From Lysobacteraceae bacterium UBA6001 (lineage in GTDB: Bacteria > Pseudomonadota > Gammaproteobacteria > Xanthomonadales > Xanthomonadaceae): DNA of 5,795 nt. Within the stretch, counting starts at the first letter, position 1; the number at the start of each line of letters is the position of its first letter. This document shows, in pieces, positions 1 to 5,280 of the stretch. The translations under genes and the position numbers were made by a program. The stretch is taken from NCBI GenBank assembly GCA_002429615.1, contig DJAN01000208.1, forward strand, positions 1 to 5,795, read 5' to 3'. Below the pieces are notes generated by a model. That model saw nothing but the letters and a program-made list of their open reading frames with translations, was not told where the DNA came from and did not search any database.

Positions 1-190
1 TGTCCAGCGTGAGGGTGACCGGGCGGTCGTTGATCTGCAGGTCGACAGTGCTGCGCGGTGGCGGTTCGGGCGAGGCCGGCAACACGGCATCGGCGGCCTG
101 CGCGCCGAGGCGGCCGCTGGCGGCGACACCGGCGGCGGAGACCGCGCCCCCGATCAGGACGCTGCGGCGGCTCATCTTCACGTCGGTCAT
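1..190 (-). CDS. Tat-exported 2Fe-2S subunit of a PaoA/YagT-like aldehyde/xanthine oxidoreductase (N-terminal fragment)
   Basis: The gene starts at the ATG at 190-188 and runs off the left edge; 63 complete codons are visible. The N-terminus carries a twin-arginine signal: SRRSVLIGG at residues 7-15, then a small, Ala/Gly-rich hydrophobic stretch to about residue 31. A Pro-rich linker (about 37-45) follows, then a beta-strand pair, VDLQINDRPVTLTLD (about 49-63), like the start of a plant-type ferredoxin (Fer2) domain. In PaoA/YagT and related proteins a Tat signal is followed by exactly this kind of strand and then by two [2Fe-2S] clusters. The protein acts in the periplasm with FAD and molybdenum subunits to oxidise aldehydes. 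The cluster cysteines lie outside the window, so the family call rests on signal plus first strands. A GGAG ribosome site lies 5 nt upstream. Another Tat-exported Fer2 protein is the main alternative. Confidence 0.6.
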   Translation of the reverse strand, partial: MTDVKMSRRSVLIGGAVSAAGVAASGRLGAQAADAVLPASPEPPPRSTVDLQINDRPVTLTLD

Positions 191-195
191 GGCGA

Positions 196-199
196 CTCC
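196..199 (-). promoter_or_regulatory. Ribosome binding site of the PaoA-like gene
   Basis: The minus strand reads GGAG here, 5 nt before the ATG at 190. It supports that ATG over the in-frame internal ATG (codon 6), which directly precedes the Tat motif. Confidence 0.55.
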
Positions 200-316
200 G
201 GGAGGATTGGCTGTCCTCAGGGTCGCGCAAAGCACCGCAGCATTCAGTGACCGGGTTGTGAAAGCGGGGTGGAGGAACCGGGAGCGGGTTAGGCTCTGGC
301 CACCGCTCCTAGCTGC

Positions 317-320
317 GAGG
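317..320 (+). promoter_or_regulatory. Ribosome binding site of the YciI-like gene
   Basis: GAGG lies 6 nt before the ATG at 327. It decides the start: the same frame is open back to position 9, but that upstream part overlaps the divergent PaoA-like gene and has no family resemblance. Confidence 0.6.
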
Positions 321-326
321 CCCGTC

Positions 327-668
327 ATGGCCAAGTATCTGGTTTCCTTCCCCAGCGCCGCCATGCAGGTCCCCGAGGACGAGATGCAGGCCGTCAGCGA
401 CGACTCGCATGCGGTCATCGAGGAAGCGAAAACGGCAGGCGTCTATGTCTTCGGCGGCGGCATCGACGAATCGGCGCCACCGGTTCTGGTCGCTGCCGAC
501 GGCACGTTCACCGAGGGCGGTTATGCCTGGGCACCGTCGCTGGACGGCGGCTTCCTTGTGCTCGAAGTCCCGACACGCGATGCCGCCATCGCCTGGGCAG
601 CACGCATCGCGACGTCGTGCCGCTGCGCGCAGGAGCTGCGGGTCTTCATGTTCGACCCGCAGTCCTGA
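327..668 (+). CDS. YciI/DGPF-domain family protein (YCII-related)
   Basis: This encodes a 113-residue soluble protein with no signal peptide or membrane segment. It begins MAKYLVSFPSA, a first beta-strand like the MKYLLL start of YCII-related (DGPF) proteins. A long helix (about 17-37, containing His28) leads to a Gly-rich turn, VFGGGIDES (41-49). The sequence DGTFTE at 58-63 is a slightly changed form of the DGPFAE signature. The strand FLVLEV (76-81), the helix DAAIAWAAR (85-93) and a final strand LRVFMF (104-109) complete a ferredoxin-like fold. A Cys-x-Cys pair (98, 100) precedes the last strand. The length is normal for the family (about 95-120). Members are often annotated as YciI-like or, in Xanthomonads, as 'transcription initiation protein', without proven activity. 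The gene is divergent from the PaoA-like gene and convergent with the lipoprotein. Specific substrate or role is unknown. Confidence 0.75.
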   Translation: MAKYLVSFPSAAMQVPEDEMQAVSDDSHAVIEEAKTAGVYVFGGGIDESAPPVLVAADGTFTEGGYAWAPSLDGGFLVLEVPTRDAAIAWAARIATSCRCAQELRVFMFDPQS

Positions 669-682
669 GACCCGACGCGCTC

Positions 683-716
683 AGCCGAGGCTCGCAGCGC
701 GCCGCTGCTCGCGGCT
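683..716. terminator. Imperfect hairpin between convergent genes, possible bidirectional terminator
   Basis: The inner stem is GCAGCG (694-699) with CGCTGC (703-708) and a 3-nt loop. Outer arms AGCCG (683-687) and CGGCT (712-716) are also complementary, separated by unpaired bases. It fills the 47-bp gap between the stops of the YciI-like gene and the lipoprotein gene. There is no T-run on either side, so intrinsic termination is uncertain; it may only stabilise 3' ends. Confidence 0.35.
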
Positions 717-1201
717 CACTCGCGCGGCGGCGGTGCATCCTGCGGCGGCGGCGGCGGCGTCACGCCCTTCTCCTTCAGGCACGCATGCAGGCGCTCGCGT
801 GCCTCCGGCGGCGGCGGGCCGTTCTCCTCGCCCAGGCCCAACGTCGCCCGGCACGCTTCGAACGCGGCTTCGATGGCCGGATCACGCGGCGGCGGCGGCG
901 GGGCCTGCACGCCATTCTCCTTCAGGCATGCGTCGATCGCGGCGCGGTCCGGGCGCGCCGGGCCGCGCTTGCCCGGGCCGTCGGCGTCAGGCTTGGCGAT
1001 GCCCAGTTCCTGCATGCAGGCCTGCATCGCCTGGGCGAACGCCGGATCACGCGGCGGATGGTGCGGGAACGGGCCACCCGGCGGCGGCGGCGGGGCCGGC
1101 GGCGGTTCCTGGCGCGAGCACATGCCGGCGCAGCCGGCGAGCAGCGATACCCCCAGCAGCAGCACGCTCGTGCGCCGCAGGGCGGTGGATGCGATCTTCA
1201 T
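716..1201 (-). CDS. Proline-rich lipoprotein with four Ala-Cys-x4-Gly repeats, function unknown
   Basis: This encodes 161 residues. A positively charged start (Lys2, Arg9, Arg10) and a hydrophobic core (13-22) end in the lipobox LAGC with Cys24, so the product should be processed by signal peptidase II. Ala25 at +2 predicts outer-membrane sorting. After a Pro-rich linker (33-50) the mature part has two related modules. Each opens with PPRDPA (49-54 and 104-109). Together they hold four helices with the motif Ala-Cys-x4-Gly, with cysteines at 62, 92, 117 and 141. Modules are joined by proline runs (101-105, 129-132, 149-153). Cys28 is a further free cysteine. Even cysteine number after the lipid anchor (28, 62, 92, 117, 141 is five) is not met, so one would stay unpaired if disulfides form. 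The AAGGAG ribosome site is 8 nt upstream. It is divergent from the response regulator. I do not recognise a named family. Confidence 0.8.
   Translation of the reverse strand: MKIASTALRRTSVLLLGVSLLAGCAGMCSRQEPPPAPPPPPGGPFPHHPPRDPAFAQAMQACMQELGIAKPDADGPGKRGPARPDRAAIDACLKENGVQAPPPPPRDPAIEAAFEACRATLGLGEENGPPPPEARERLHACLKEKGVTPPPPPQDAPPPRE
742..759 (-). repeat. (GCG)6 triplet tract coding for a proline run
   Basis: Six perfect GCG units on the plus strand are read on the minus strand mainly as CCG proline codons (residues 149-153). A five-unit tract lies at 886-900 (residues 101-105), and similar interrupted tracts at 1080-1105 encode the linker near residues 33-41. Slippage here would change proline number in frame. 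Confidence 0.6.
768..928 (-). repeat. 14-bp exact repeat pair coding for the AC-LKE motif
   Basis: The 14-mer TTCTCCTTCAGGCA (plus strand) occurs at 768-781 and 915-928, 147 bp (49 codons) apart. It encodes the shared part of the helices around Cys141 and Cys92, direct nucleotide evidence of internal duplication in the lipoprotein gene. Confidence 0.75.
876..1057 (-). repeat. 17-bp exact repeat pair coding for the PPRDPA motif
   Basis: The 17-mer GCCGGATCACGCGGCGG occurs at 876-892 and 1041-1057, 165 bp (55 codons) apart. It encodes the PPRDPA start of both modules of the lipoprotein and marks the module boundary. Confidence 0.8.
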
Positions 1202-1209
1202 TCAGTTTT

Positions 1210-1215
1210 CTCCTT
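1210..1215 (-). promoter_or_regulatory. Strong ribosome binding site of the lipoprotein gene
   Basis: The minus strand reads AAGGAG, 8 nt before the ATG at 1201. It is the best Shine-Dalgarno match in the window and suggests the lipoprotein is well translated. Confidence 0.75.
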
Positions 1216-1354
1216 GGTGATGCTTCCCGCGAAGGGTGGCAACCGGTGATGTCACGGATTTGCCGCCATTCGTTCAGGGCCGGTCCTTCGGTGCCAGCCC
1301 TCCCCGATAGGTAGCATCCCCGGACGCCTTGCCTGCGGTTTGGCCCGCGGTTGC

Positions 1355-1372
1355 CAGCCCGGCCACGGGCTG
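1355..1372. promoter_or_regulatory. Perfect 7-bp inverted repeat upstream of the two-component operon
   Basis: CAGCCCG (1355-1361) and CGGGCTG (1366-1372) flank a GCCA loop. It lies directly before the TTGACA box. No T-run follows. It could be an operator dyad or a hairpin in a longer transcript. Confidence 0.4.
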
Positions 1373-1413
1373 ACATGCATTGACAAGAAGCCCCGGCGGG
1401 CGCTTCGTATGAT
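1371..1413 (+). promoter_or_regulatory. Candidate promoter and tandem TGACA box of the response regulator operon
   Basis: A perfect -35 hexamer TTGACA lies at 1380-1385 and a good -10 hexamer TATGAT at 1408-1413, but the 22-nt spacer is longer than the usual 16-18. The -35 overlaps the second copy of a direct repeat TGACA-N5-TGACA (1371-1375, 1381-1385), whose 10-bp period suits the tandem binding of OmpR/PhoB-type regulators. A start of transcription near 1420 would leave about 44 nt of leader. Activator-dependent use is inference. Confidence 0.35.
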
Positions 1414-1463
1414 GGGTTTCCCCCGTATTGCCGCCTTCCGGTGGCGCTTCCCGCGAGACGCCT

Positions 1464-2174
1464 ATGTCTGCTTCGATTCTGGTGGTTGACGATGACCCCG
1501 ACCTGCGCCGCCTGATCGGCGATTTCCTCGGCGAGCACGGCTACCACGTGCGCACCACCGAGAACGTCAACGGCATGCGCCAGGCAATGAACGAGCGGCG
1601 CGCCGACCTCGTGGTCCTCGACGTGATGATGCCGGGCGAGGATGGCCTGAGCGCGGCCCGCCAGCTCGCCAACGAGCGCAGTGCGCCGGCGGTGATCATG
1701 CTCAGCGCGCTGGGCGACGACACCGATCGCATCATCGGCCTGGAAGTAGGCGCCGATGACTACCTGGCCAAGCCCTGCAATCCGCGCGAACTGCTCGCCC
1801 GCGTGCGGGCGCTGCTGCGTCGCAGCCAGCTGCAGGCGGAACTGTCCGACCACCGCGGCAACGTCTACGAGTTCGCTGGCTGGCGGCTGGATGTGATGCG
1901 CCGCGACCTGCGCGACCCGACCGGCGTGTTCATCCATCTGTCCGATGGCGAGTTCGGCCTGCTGCGTACCTTCGTCGAACATCCGCAGCGCGTGCTCAGC
2001 CGCGACCAGCTGCTGGACCTGGCGCGCGGCCGCGATACCGATGTGTATGACCGCGCGATCGACAGCCAGATCAGCCGGCTGCGCCGCAAGATCAACGAGC
2101 GCGTGCACACCGAGATGATCCGCACCGTGCGCAACGAAGGCTACATGCTGCTGCCGAACGTGGCCCGATTGTGA
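1464..2174 (+). CDS. OmpR/PhoB-family response regulator
   Basis: This encodes a 236-residue two-domain regulator that turns kinase phosphorylation into DNA binding. The receiver domain (about 3-118) opens ILVVDDDPDLRR, with the acidic pair Asp9/Asp10, the phospho-acceptor Asp53 in VVLDVMMPGEDG, the switch Ser81 in MLSAL, and Lys103 in the LAKP motif. Residue 105 is Cys where many relatives have Phe (KPF). The C-terminal winged-helix domain (about 130-233) has the recognition region with YDRAIDSQISRLRRKI and ends in the typical GYMLL hairpin. All catalytic residues are present, so it should be active. The ATG at 1464 is preferred to the in-frame TTG at 1428 because the receiver fold begins directly after it; its ribosome site (CGAGA at 1454-1458) is weak. 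It overlaps the kinase gene by 4 bp, a cognate pair. The specific regulon is not evident. Confidence 0.93.
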   Translation: MSASILVVDDDPDLRRLIGDFLGEHGYHVRTTENVNGMRQAMNERRADLVVLDVMMPGEDGLSAARQLANERSAPAVIMLSALGDDTDRIIGLEVGADDYLAKPCNPRELLARVRALLRRSQLQAELSDHRGNVYEFAGWRLDVMRRDLRDPTGVFIHLSDGEFGLLRTFVEHPQRVLSRDQLLDLARGRDTDVYDRAIDSQISRLRRKINERVHTEMIRTVRNEGYMLLPNVARL

Positions 2175-3748
2175 GCAGCGCGCGGCCGCGCAGGCGGCTG
2201 TCGATCTTTGCCCGCACTTTCCTGCTGCTGGCCGGCGCCCTGCTGGCCGCGCAGGGCCTCGGCGTGGCGCTGCTGCTGCTGCGCACGCCGATCTTCGACG
2301 CACCGGCGCATCCGCCGGAAGTGATCGCGCTGCTCAGCACGCGCATGCCGGCCGCGGACGCCAAGCTGCAGGTCCGCGAGCAGCCACGCATGCCCGAGCC
2401 GGACCCGCAGCAGCACCGCGAACCGCGCATCGAAGCGGTGATGGCGCGCTGGATGGGCGTGCCCGCCGACAACGTGCGCTTCTATACCAGCGTGGCGCCG
2501 TTCGGCAACGGCGGCGCGATGCCGCCGCGGATGCCGCACGGGGGCCCGCCGTTCCCGCAGGGCGATGCCGCACCCGGCTCGGCGGATGCGGCGAAGAACG
2601 CCGCCGAGGCGGTCGAGTTCGCCGACCGCGTCGGCCTGCCGGATCCGCCCTCGCCGGAGGACATGTCCGGACCGCCGCCGCTGCCGATGCCGCCCCCGCA
2701 GTTCGACGGCCACTTCGACACGCCGGGCAGCGGCTTCGAGGGCAATGCCATGTGGCGCCGCGGGCCCGGCTTCGACTTCATCGCCGGCAAGAACCAGCTC
2801 GACGGCTTCACCGCCGCGGTGCGGCTGTCCGATGGCCACTGGCGCGTGGTGACCTCGCCCGGGCGTCGCCTCAGCGGTGCGTTCAAGCTGCAGGTGGTGC
2901 TGCTGTTCGGTGCCGGCCTGCTGCTGATGCTGCCGCTGGCGTGGTGGTTCTCGCGCGCGCTGTCCGCACCGATCCGGCGCTTCTCCGAGGCGGCTGACCG
3001 CCTGGGCCGGCATCCGGATGCGGCGCCGCTATCGCCGCAGGGCCCCACCGAGCTGGCGCAGGCGGTGGATTCGTTCAACACGATGCAGGCGCGTCTGAGC
3101 CGCATGGTCCACGAGCGCACGCAGATGGTCGCGGCGATCGCCCACGACCTGCGCACGCCGCTGGCGCGGCTGGCGTTCCGCATGGAATCGGCGCCGGACC
3201 CGCTGCGCGAGCGCGTGCTCGGCGACATCGACGAGATGAAGACGATGATCACCGCCGCGCTGGACTTCATCCGCAACGCGCAGCGCCCCGGGCCGCGCTC
3301 GCGGCTGGATTTCCGCCTGCTGGCCGAGGGCGTGGTGGACGACCTGGCCGATACCGGCGCCGATGCGCGCGTCACCGCCGGCCCTTCGGTGCTGGTCGAA
3401 GGCGATCCGATGGCGTTGCGGCGCATGATCGCCAACCTGTGCGAGAACGCGCTCAAGTATGGCGGCAACGCGCGGGTCAGCCTGCACCGCGAGGACGGCC
3501 ACTGCGTGCTGTGGGTGGACGACGACGGCCCGGGCATCGACCCGGCGCAGCGCGAGCAGCTGCTGCTGCCATTCGTGCGTGGCGAAAGTTCGCGCAACCG
3601 CGATACCGGCGGTATCGGCCTGGGCCTGGCGGTGGCCAACGGCATCGCCACCGCGCATGGTGGCGAGCTGTCACTGGACAACCGCGCCGAAGGTGGCCTG
3701 CGCGCGAGCGTGCGCCTGCCGTGCCTGCCGGCGGACCTACCTCAGTAG
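2171..3748 (+). CDS. Membrane sensor histidine kinase with Pro/Met-rich periplasmic domain
   Basis: This encodes a 525-residue kinase, partner of the upstream regulator. The GTG start overlaps the regulator stop (GTGA, 2171-2174), which implies translational coupling; no good ribosome site is seen. After a basic start (RPRRR) comes membrane helix 1 (about 13-37), a long periplasmic domain (about 38-236), membrane helix 2 (about 239-260), and a HAMP linker (about 261-313). The phosphorylation helix has [13 protein letters not shown] with His325, Asp326 and Thr329, the HDxxT form linked to kinase plus phosphatase activity. The ATPase domain shows the N box [10 protein letters not shown] (422-431), the G1 box DDDGPGID (450-457), an F box around [10 protein letters not shown] (467-476) and the G2 box [12 protein letters not shown] (480-491). 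All are intact. Residues about 112-200 hold about 20 prolines with Met, His and Gly, unusual for a sensor domain. The ligand is unknown. The end overlaps gshA by 7 bp. Confidence 0.93.
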   Translation: MSSARPRRRLSIFARTFLLLAGALLAAQGLGVALLLLRTPIFDAPAHPPEVIALLSTRMPAADAKLQVREQPRMPEPDPQQHREPRIEAVMARWMGVPADNVRFYTSVAPFGNGGAMPPRMPHGGPPFPQGDAAPGSADAAKNAAEAVEFADRVGLPDPPSPEDMSGPPPLPMPPPQFDGHFDTPGSGFEGNAMWRRGPGFDFIAGKNQLDGFTAAVRLSDGHWRVVTSPGRRLSGAFKLQVVLLFGAGLLLMLPLAWWFSRALSAPIRRFSEAADRLGRHPDAAPLSPQGPTELAQAVDSFNTMQARLSRMVHERTQMVAAIAHDLRTPLARLAFRMESAPDPLRERVLGDIDEMKTMITAALDFIRNAQRPGPRSRLDFRLLAEGVVDDLADTGADARVTAGPSVLVEGDPMALRRMIANLCENALKYGGNARVSLHREDGHCVLWVDDDGPGIDPAQREQLLLPFVRGESSRNRDTGGIGLGLAVANGIATAHGGELSLDNRAEGGLRASVRLPCLPADLPQ

Positions 3749-5106
3749 GCGAATTCCGCGAACACCGGGTCCACGTTGCCCTGCCAGCGGCCGTGGAACA
3801 GTTCGAGCTTGCGCTCGGCCGGGGTCAGGCCGCTATCCACGATCTCGCCCAGCACATCGAGGAAGCCGCTTTCGTCCTGGCCATCGGCGTTACGGCGTGC
3901 GCGGCGGCGCAGGCCGGCCACCGAAATCTCCAGCGCGCGCGCGGCAAGATCGCGCACGGTACCGCCGCGGAACGGCAGCTTGAGCGCGTGCCTGGGCACG
4001 CCGTCGCGCAGCGCATGGCGTTCGGCCAGGCTGAAATCCTTGACCAGGTCCCACGCGGCATCGAGCGCCGCATCGTCATACAGCAGGCCCACCCAGAACG
4101 CCGGCAGCGCGCACAGCCGCGCCCACGGGCCGGCATCGGCGCCGCGCATCTCCAGATACTTCTTCAGGCGCACTTCGGGGAAGGCGGTGGTCATGTGATC
4201 GGACCAGTCGCGCAGCGTCGGCAGCGCACCCGGCAACACCGGCAGGCGGCCCTGCATGAAGTCACGGAAGCTCTGCCCGCTGGCGTCGTGGTAGACGCCA
4301 TCGCGATAGGAGAAGTACATCGGCACGTCGAGCAGGTAGTCGACATAGCGCTCATAACCGAAGCCGTCCTCGAACACGAAGTCGAGCATGCCGGTGCGAT
4401 CGGCGTCGGTGTCGGTCCAGATGTGCGAGCGGTAGCTGAGGTAGCCGTTCGGCTTGCCCTCGGTGAACGGCGAATCGGCGAACAGCGCGGTGGCGATCGG
4501 CTGCAGCGCCAGCGAGACACGGAACTTCTTCACCATGTCCGCTTCGGTGGCGTAGTCGAGGTTGACCTGCACCGTGCAGGTGCGGGTCATCATGTCCAGG
4601 CCGAGCTGGCCGACCTTGGGCATGTAGGAGCGCATGATCTTGTAGCGGCCCTTCGGCATCCACGGCATGTCCGCGCGCGCCCACTTCGGCTGGAAGCCCA
4701 TGCCGAGAAAGCCCAGCCGCAGCTCGCCGGCCACCTCGGCCACTTCGCCCAGGTGGGTGCCGGTTTCCACGCAGGTCTGGTGGATGTTCTCCAGCGCCGC
4801 GCCGGACAGTTCGAGCTGGCCGGCCGGCTCCAGCGTCACCGAGGCGTTGTCGCGCAGCAGCGCGATGGTGCGGCCGTTCTCCTGCACCGGTTCCCAGCCG
4901 AAGCGGGTCAGGCCGGTGAGCAGCGCCTCGATGCCCTGTGCGCCGTCGAAGGTCGGCGGACGCAGGTCATCCAGGCGGAAGCCGAACTTCTCGTGCTCGG
5001 TGCCGATGCGCCATTGCGCCGACGGCTTCTCGCCGGAAGCGAGCACCTCGACGAGTTGGCGGCGGTCGGTGATCGGCGTGTCGGCGACGTGGCTGGGGCT
5101 CGACAA
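3742..5106 (-). CDS. gshA: Glutamate-cysteine ligase, plant-like GCS2 type
   Basis: This cytoplasmic enzyme joins L-glutamate and L-cysteine with ATP to gamma-glutamylcysteine, the first and limiting step of glutathione synthesis (EC 6.3.2.2). The product is about 454 residues, normal for the plant/Xanthomonad-type family and unlike the 518-residue E. coli form. Recognisable motifs are [12 protein letters not shown] (32-43, metal/glutamate-binding acids), [12 protein letters not shown] (91-102), [12 protein letters not shown] (152-163), [13 protein letters not shown] (173-185), [13 protein letters not shown] (218-230), and the C-terminal DPVFAEFAY. The frame is open far upstream, into the transporter gene, but family similarity begins around [15 protein letters not shown]. 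The only suitable start is TTG at 5106-5104, with a weak GCGAG site 7 nt before it; the next in-frame GTG would delete about 20 residues. The gene is divergent from the VIT transporter and convergent with the kinase. No gshB is in the window. Confidence 0.93.
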   Translation of the reverse strand: MSSPSHVADTPITDRRQLVEVLASGEKPSAQWRIGTEHEKFGFRLDDLRPPTFDGAQGIEALLTGLTRFGWEPVQENGRTIALLRDNASVTLEPAGQLELSGAALENIHQTCVETGTHLGEVAEVAGELRLGFLGMGFQPKWARADMPWMPKGRYKIMRSYMPKVGQLGLDMMTRTCTVQVNLDYATEADMVKKFRVSLALQPIATALFADSPFTEGKPNGYLSYRSHIWTDTDADRTGMLDFVFEDGFGYERYVDYLLDVPMYFSYRDGVYHDASGQSFRDFMQGRLPVLPGALPTLRDWSDHMTTAFPEVRLKKYLEMRGADAGPWARLCALPAFWVGLLYDDAALDAAWDLVKDFSLAERHALRDGVPRHALKLPFRGGTVRDLAARALEISVAGLRRRARRNADGQDESGFLDVLGEIVDSGLTPAERKLELFHGRWQGNVDPVFAEFAY

Positions 5107-5113
5107 GGGCGGG

Positions 5114-5118
5114 CTCGC
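5114..5118 (-). promoter_or_regulatory. Weak ribosome binding site of gshA
   Basis: The minus strand reads GCGAG, 7 nt before the TTG start at 5106. It supports this start but is a poor match, in line with modest translation. Confidence 0.35.
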
Positions 5119-5164
5119 TGCAGATGGGACGAAGGGAAGTGCGGCCAGGGGGTGGCCGTCACAA

Positions 5165-5188
5165 GGGCTCGCACTATAGCCTGAGCCC
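5165..5188. promoter_or_regulatory. Operator-like dyad centred on the gshA -10 box
   Basis: GGGCTC (5165-5170) and GAGCCC (5183-5188) form a perfect inverted repeat with a 12-nt centre. The centre contains the palindrome CTATAG (5174-5179), which shares the same symmetry axis; 18 of 24 positions are symmetric. The minus-strand -10 candidate TATAGT (5178-5173) lies inside. The half-site GGGCTCGC recurs at 5111-5118, near the gshA start. A repressor or regulator bound here would cover the gshA promoter. No known regulator motif was recognised. Confidence 0.4.
5173..5178 (-). promoter_or_regulatory. Probable -10 box of gshA
   Basis: The minus strand reads TATAGT, about 67 nt before the start codon. 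No convincing TTGACA-like hexamer is found 16-18 nt upstream; the palindrome TCCCGGGA (5192-5199) lies there. On the plus strand the overlapping TATAGC (5175-5180) could serve the divergent transporter gene. Confidence 0.4.
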
Positions 5189-5270
5189 CGTTCCCGGGAC
5201 GTTGCGGAACTGGCGTTACACATTTCCGTCCACGCCGGCACCCGCGTCCCTTCAGCCCCTTGCACACACC

Positions 5271-5275
5271 GGGAG
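5271..5275 (+). promoter_or_regulatory. Ribosome binding site of the VIT-family gene
   Basis: GGGAG lies 5 nt before the ATG at 5281 and fixes that start. Confidence 0.6.
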
Positions 5276-5280
5276 ACACC

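Larger units (their letters stand above)
1222..1456. repeat. Repeated motifs in the divergent control region (GCTTCCCGCGA, CGGTTGCCA)
   Basis: The 11-mer GCTTCCCGCGA occurs at 1222-1232 and 1446-1456, in the leaders of the lipoprotein gene and the response regulator gene respectively. The 9-mer CGGTTGCCA occurs on the minus strand at 1237-1245 and on the plus strand at 1348-1356, so each copy points toward one of the divergent genes. GCGGTT is also repeated at 1335-1340 and 1347-1352 (12-bp period). These may be regulator half-sites, but short repeats in GC-rich DNA can arise by chance. Confidence 0.35.

Noticed and set aside
263..307. Possible bulged hairpin between the PaoA-like and YciI-like genes (AGCGG-GG-TGG with CCACCGCT)
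   Set aside because: The loop is long, the stem is bulged, and no promoter or family element supports it.
9..326. Upstream extension of the YciI-like frame
   Set aside because: It overlaps the PaoA-like gene on the other strand and the divergent spacer; the GAGG site and family start point to the ATG at 327.
742..1105. Repeated GC-rich units considered as a CRISPR-like or intergenic repeat array
   Set aside because: The repeats are codon-phased (147 and 165 bp apart) and explained by duplicated protein modules and proline runs.
409..1314. Plus-strand open frame of 301 codons over the YciI-like gene and antisense to the lipoprotein
   Set aside because: It is Arg/Pro/Ala low complexity and conflicts with two better-supported genes, one with a lipobox and a strong ribosome site.
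1428..1463. TTG start at 1428 for the response regulator
   Set aside because: It adds 12 residues without similarity before the receiver fold; the ATG at 1464 gives the normal N-terminus.
1047..2303. Minus-strand open frame of 418 codons opposite the response regulator
   Set aside because: It is a shadow of the regulator gene and joins two coding strands across the control region; no motif, no ribosome site.
3439..5184. Plus-strand open frame of 581 codons running through the end of the kinase and across gshA
   Set aside because: It is antisense to gshA, which has clear family motifs; the translation is Arg/Ala/His-rich with no recognisable domain, as expected for the opposite strand of GC-rich coding DNA.
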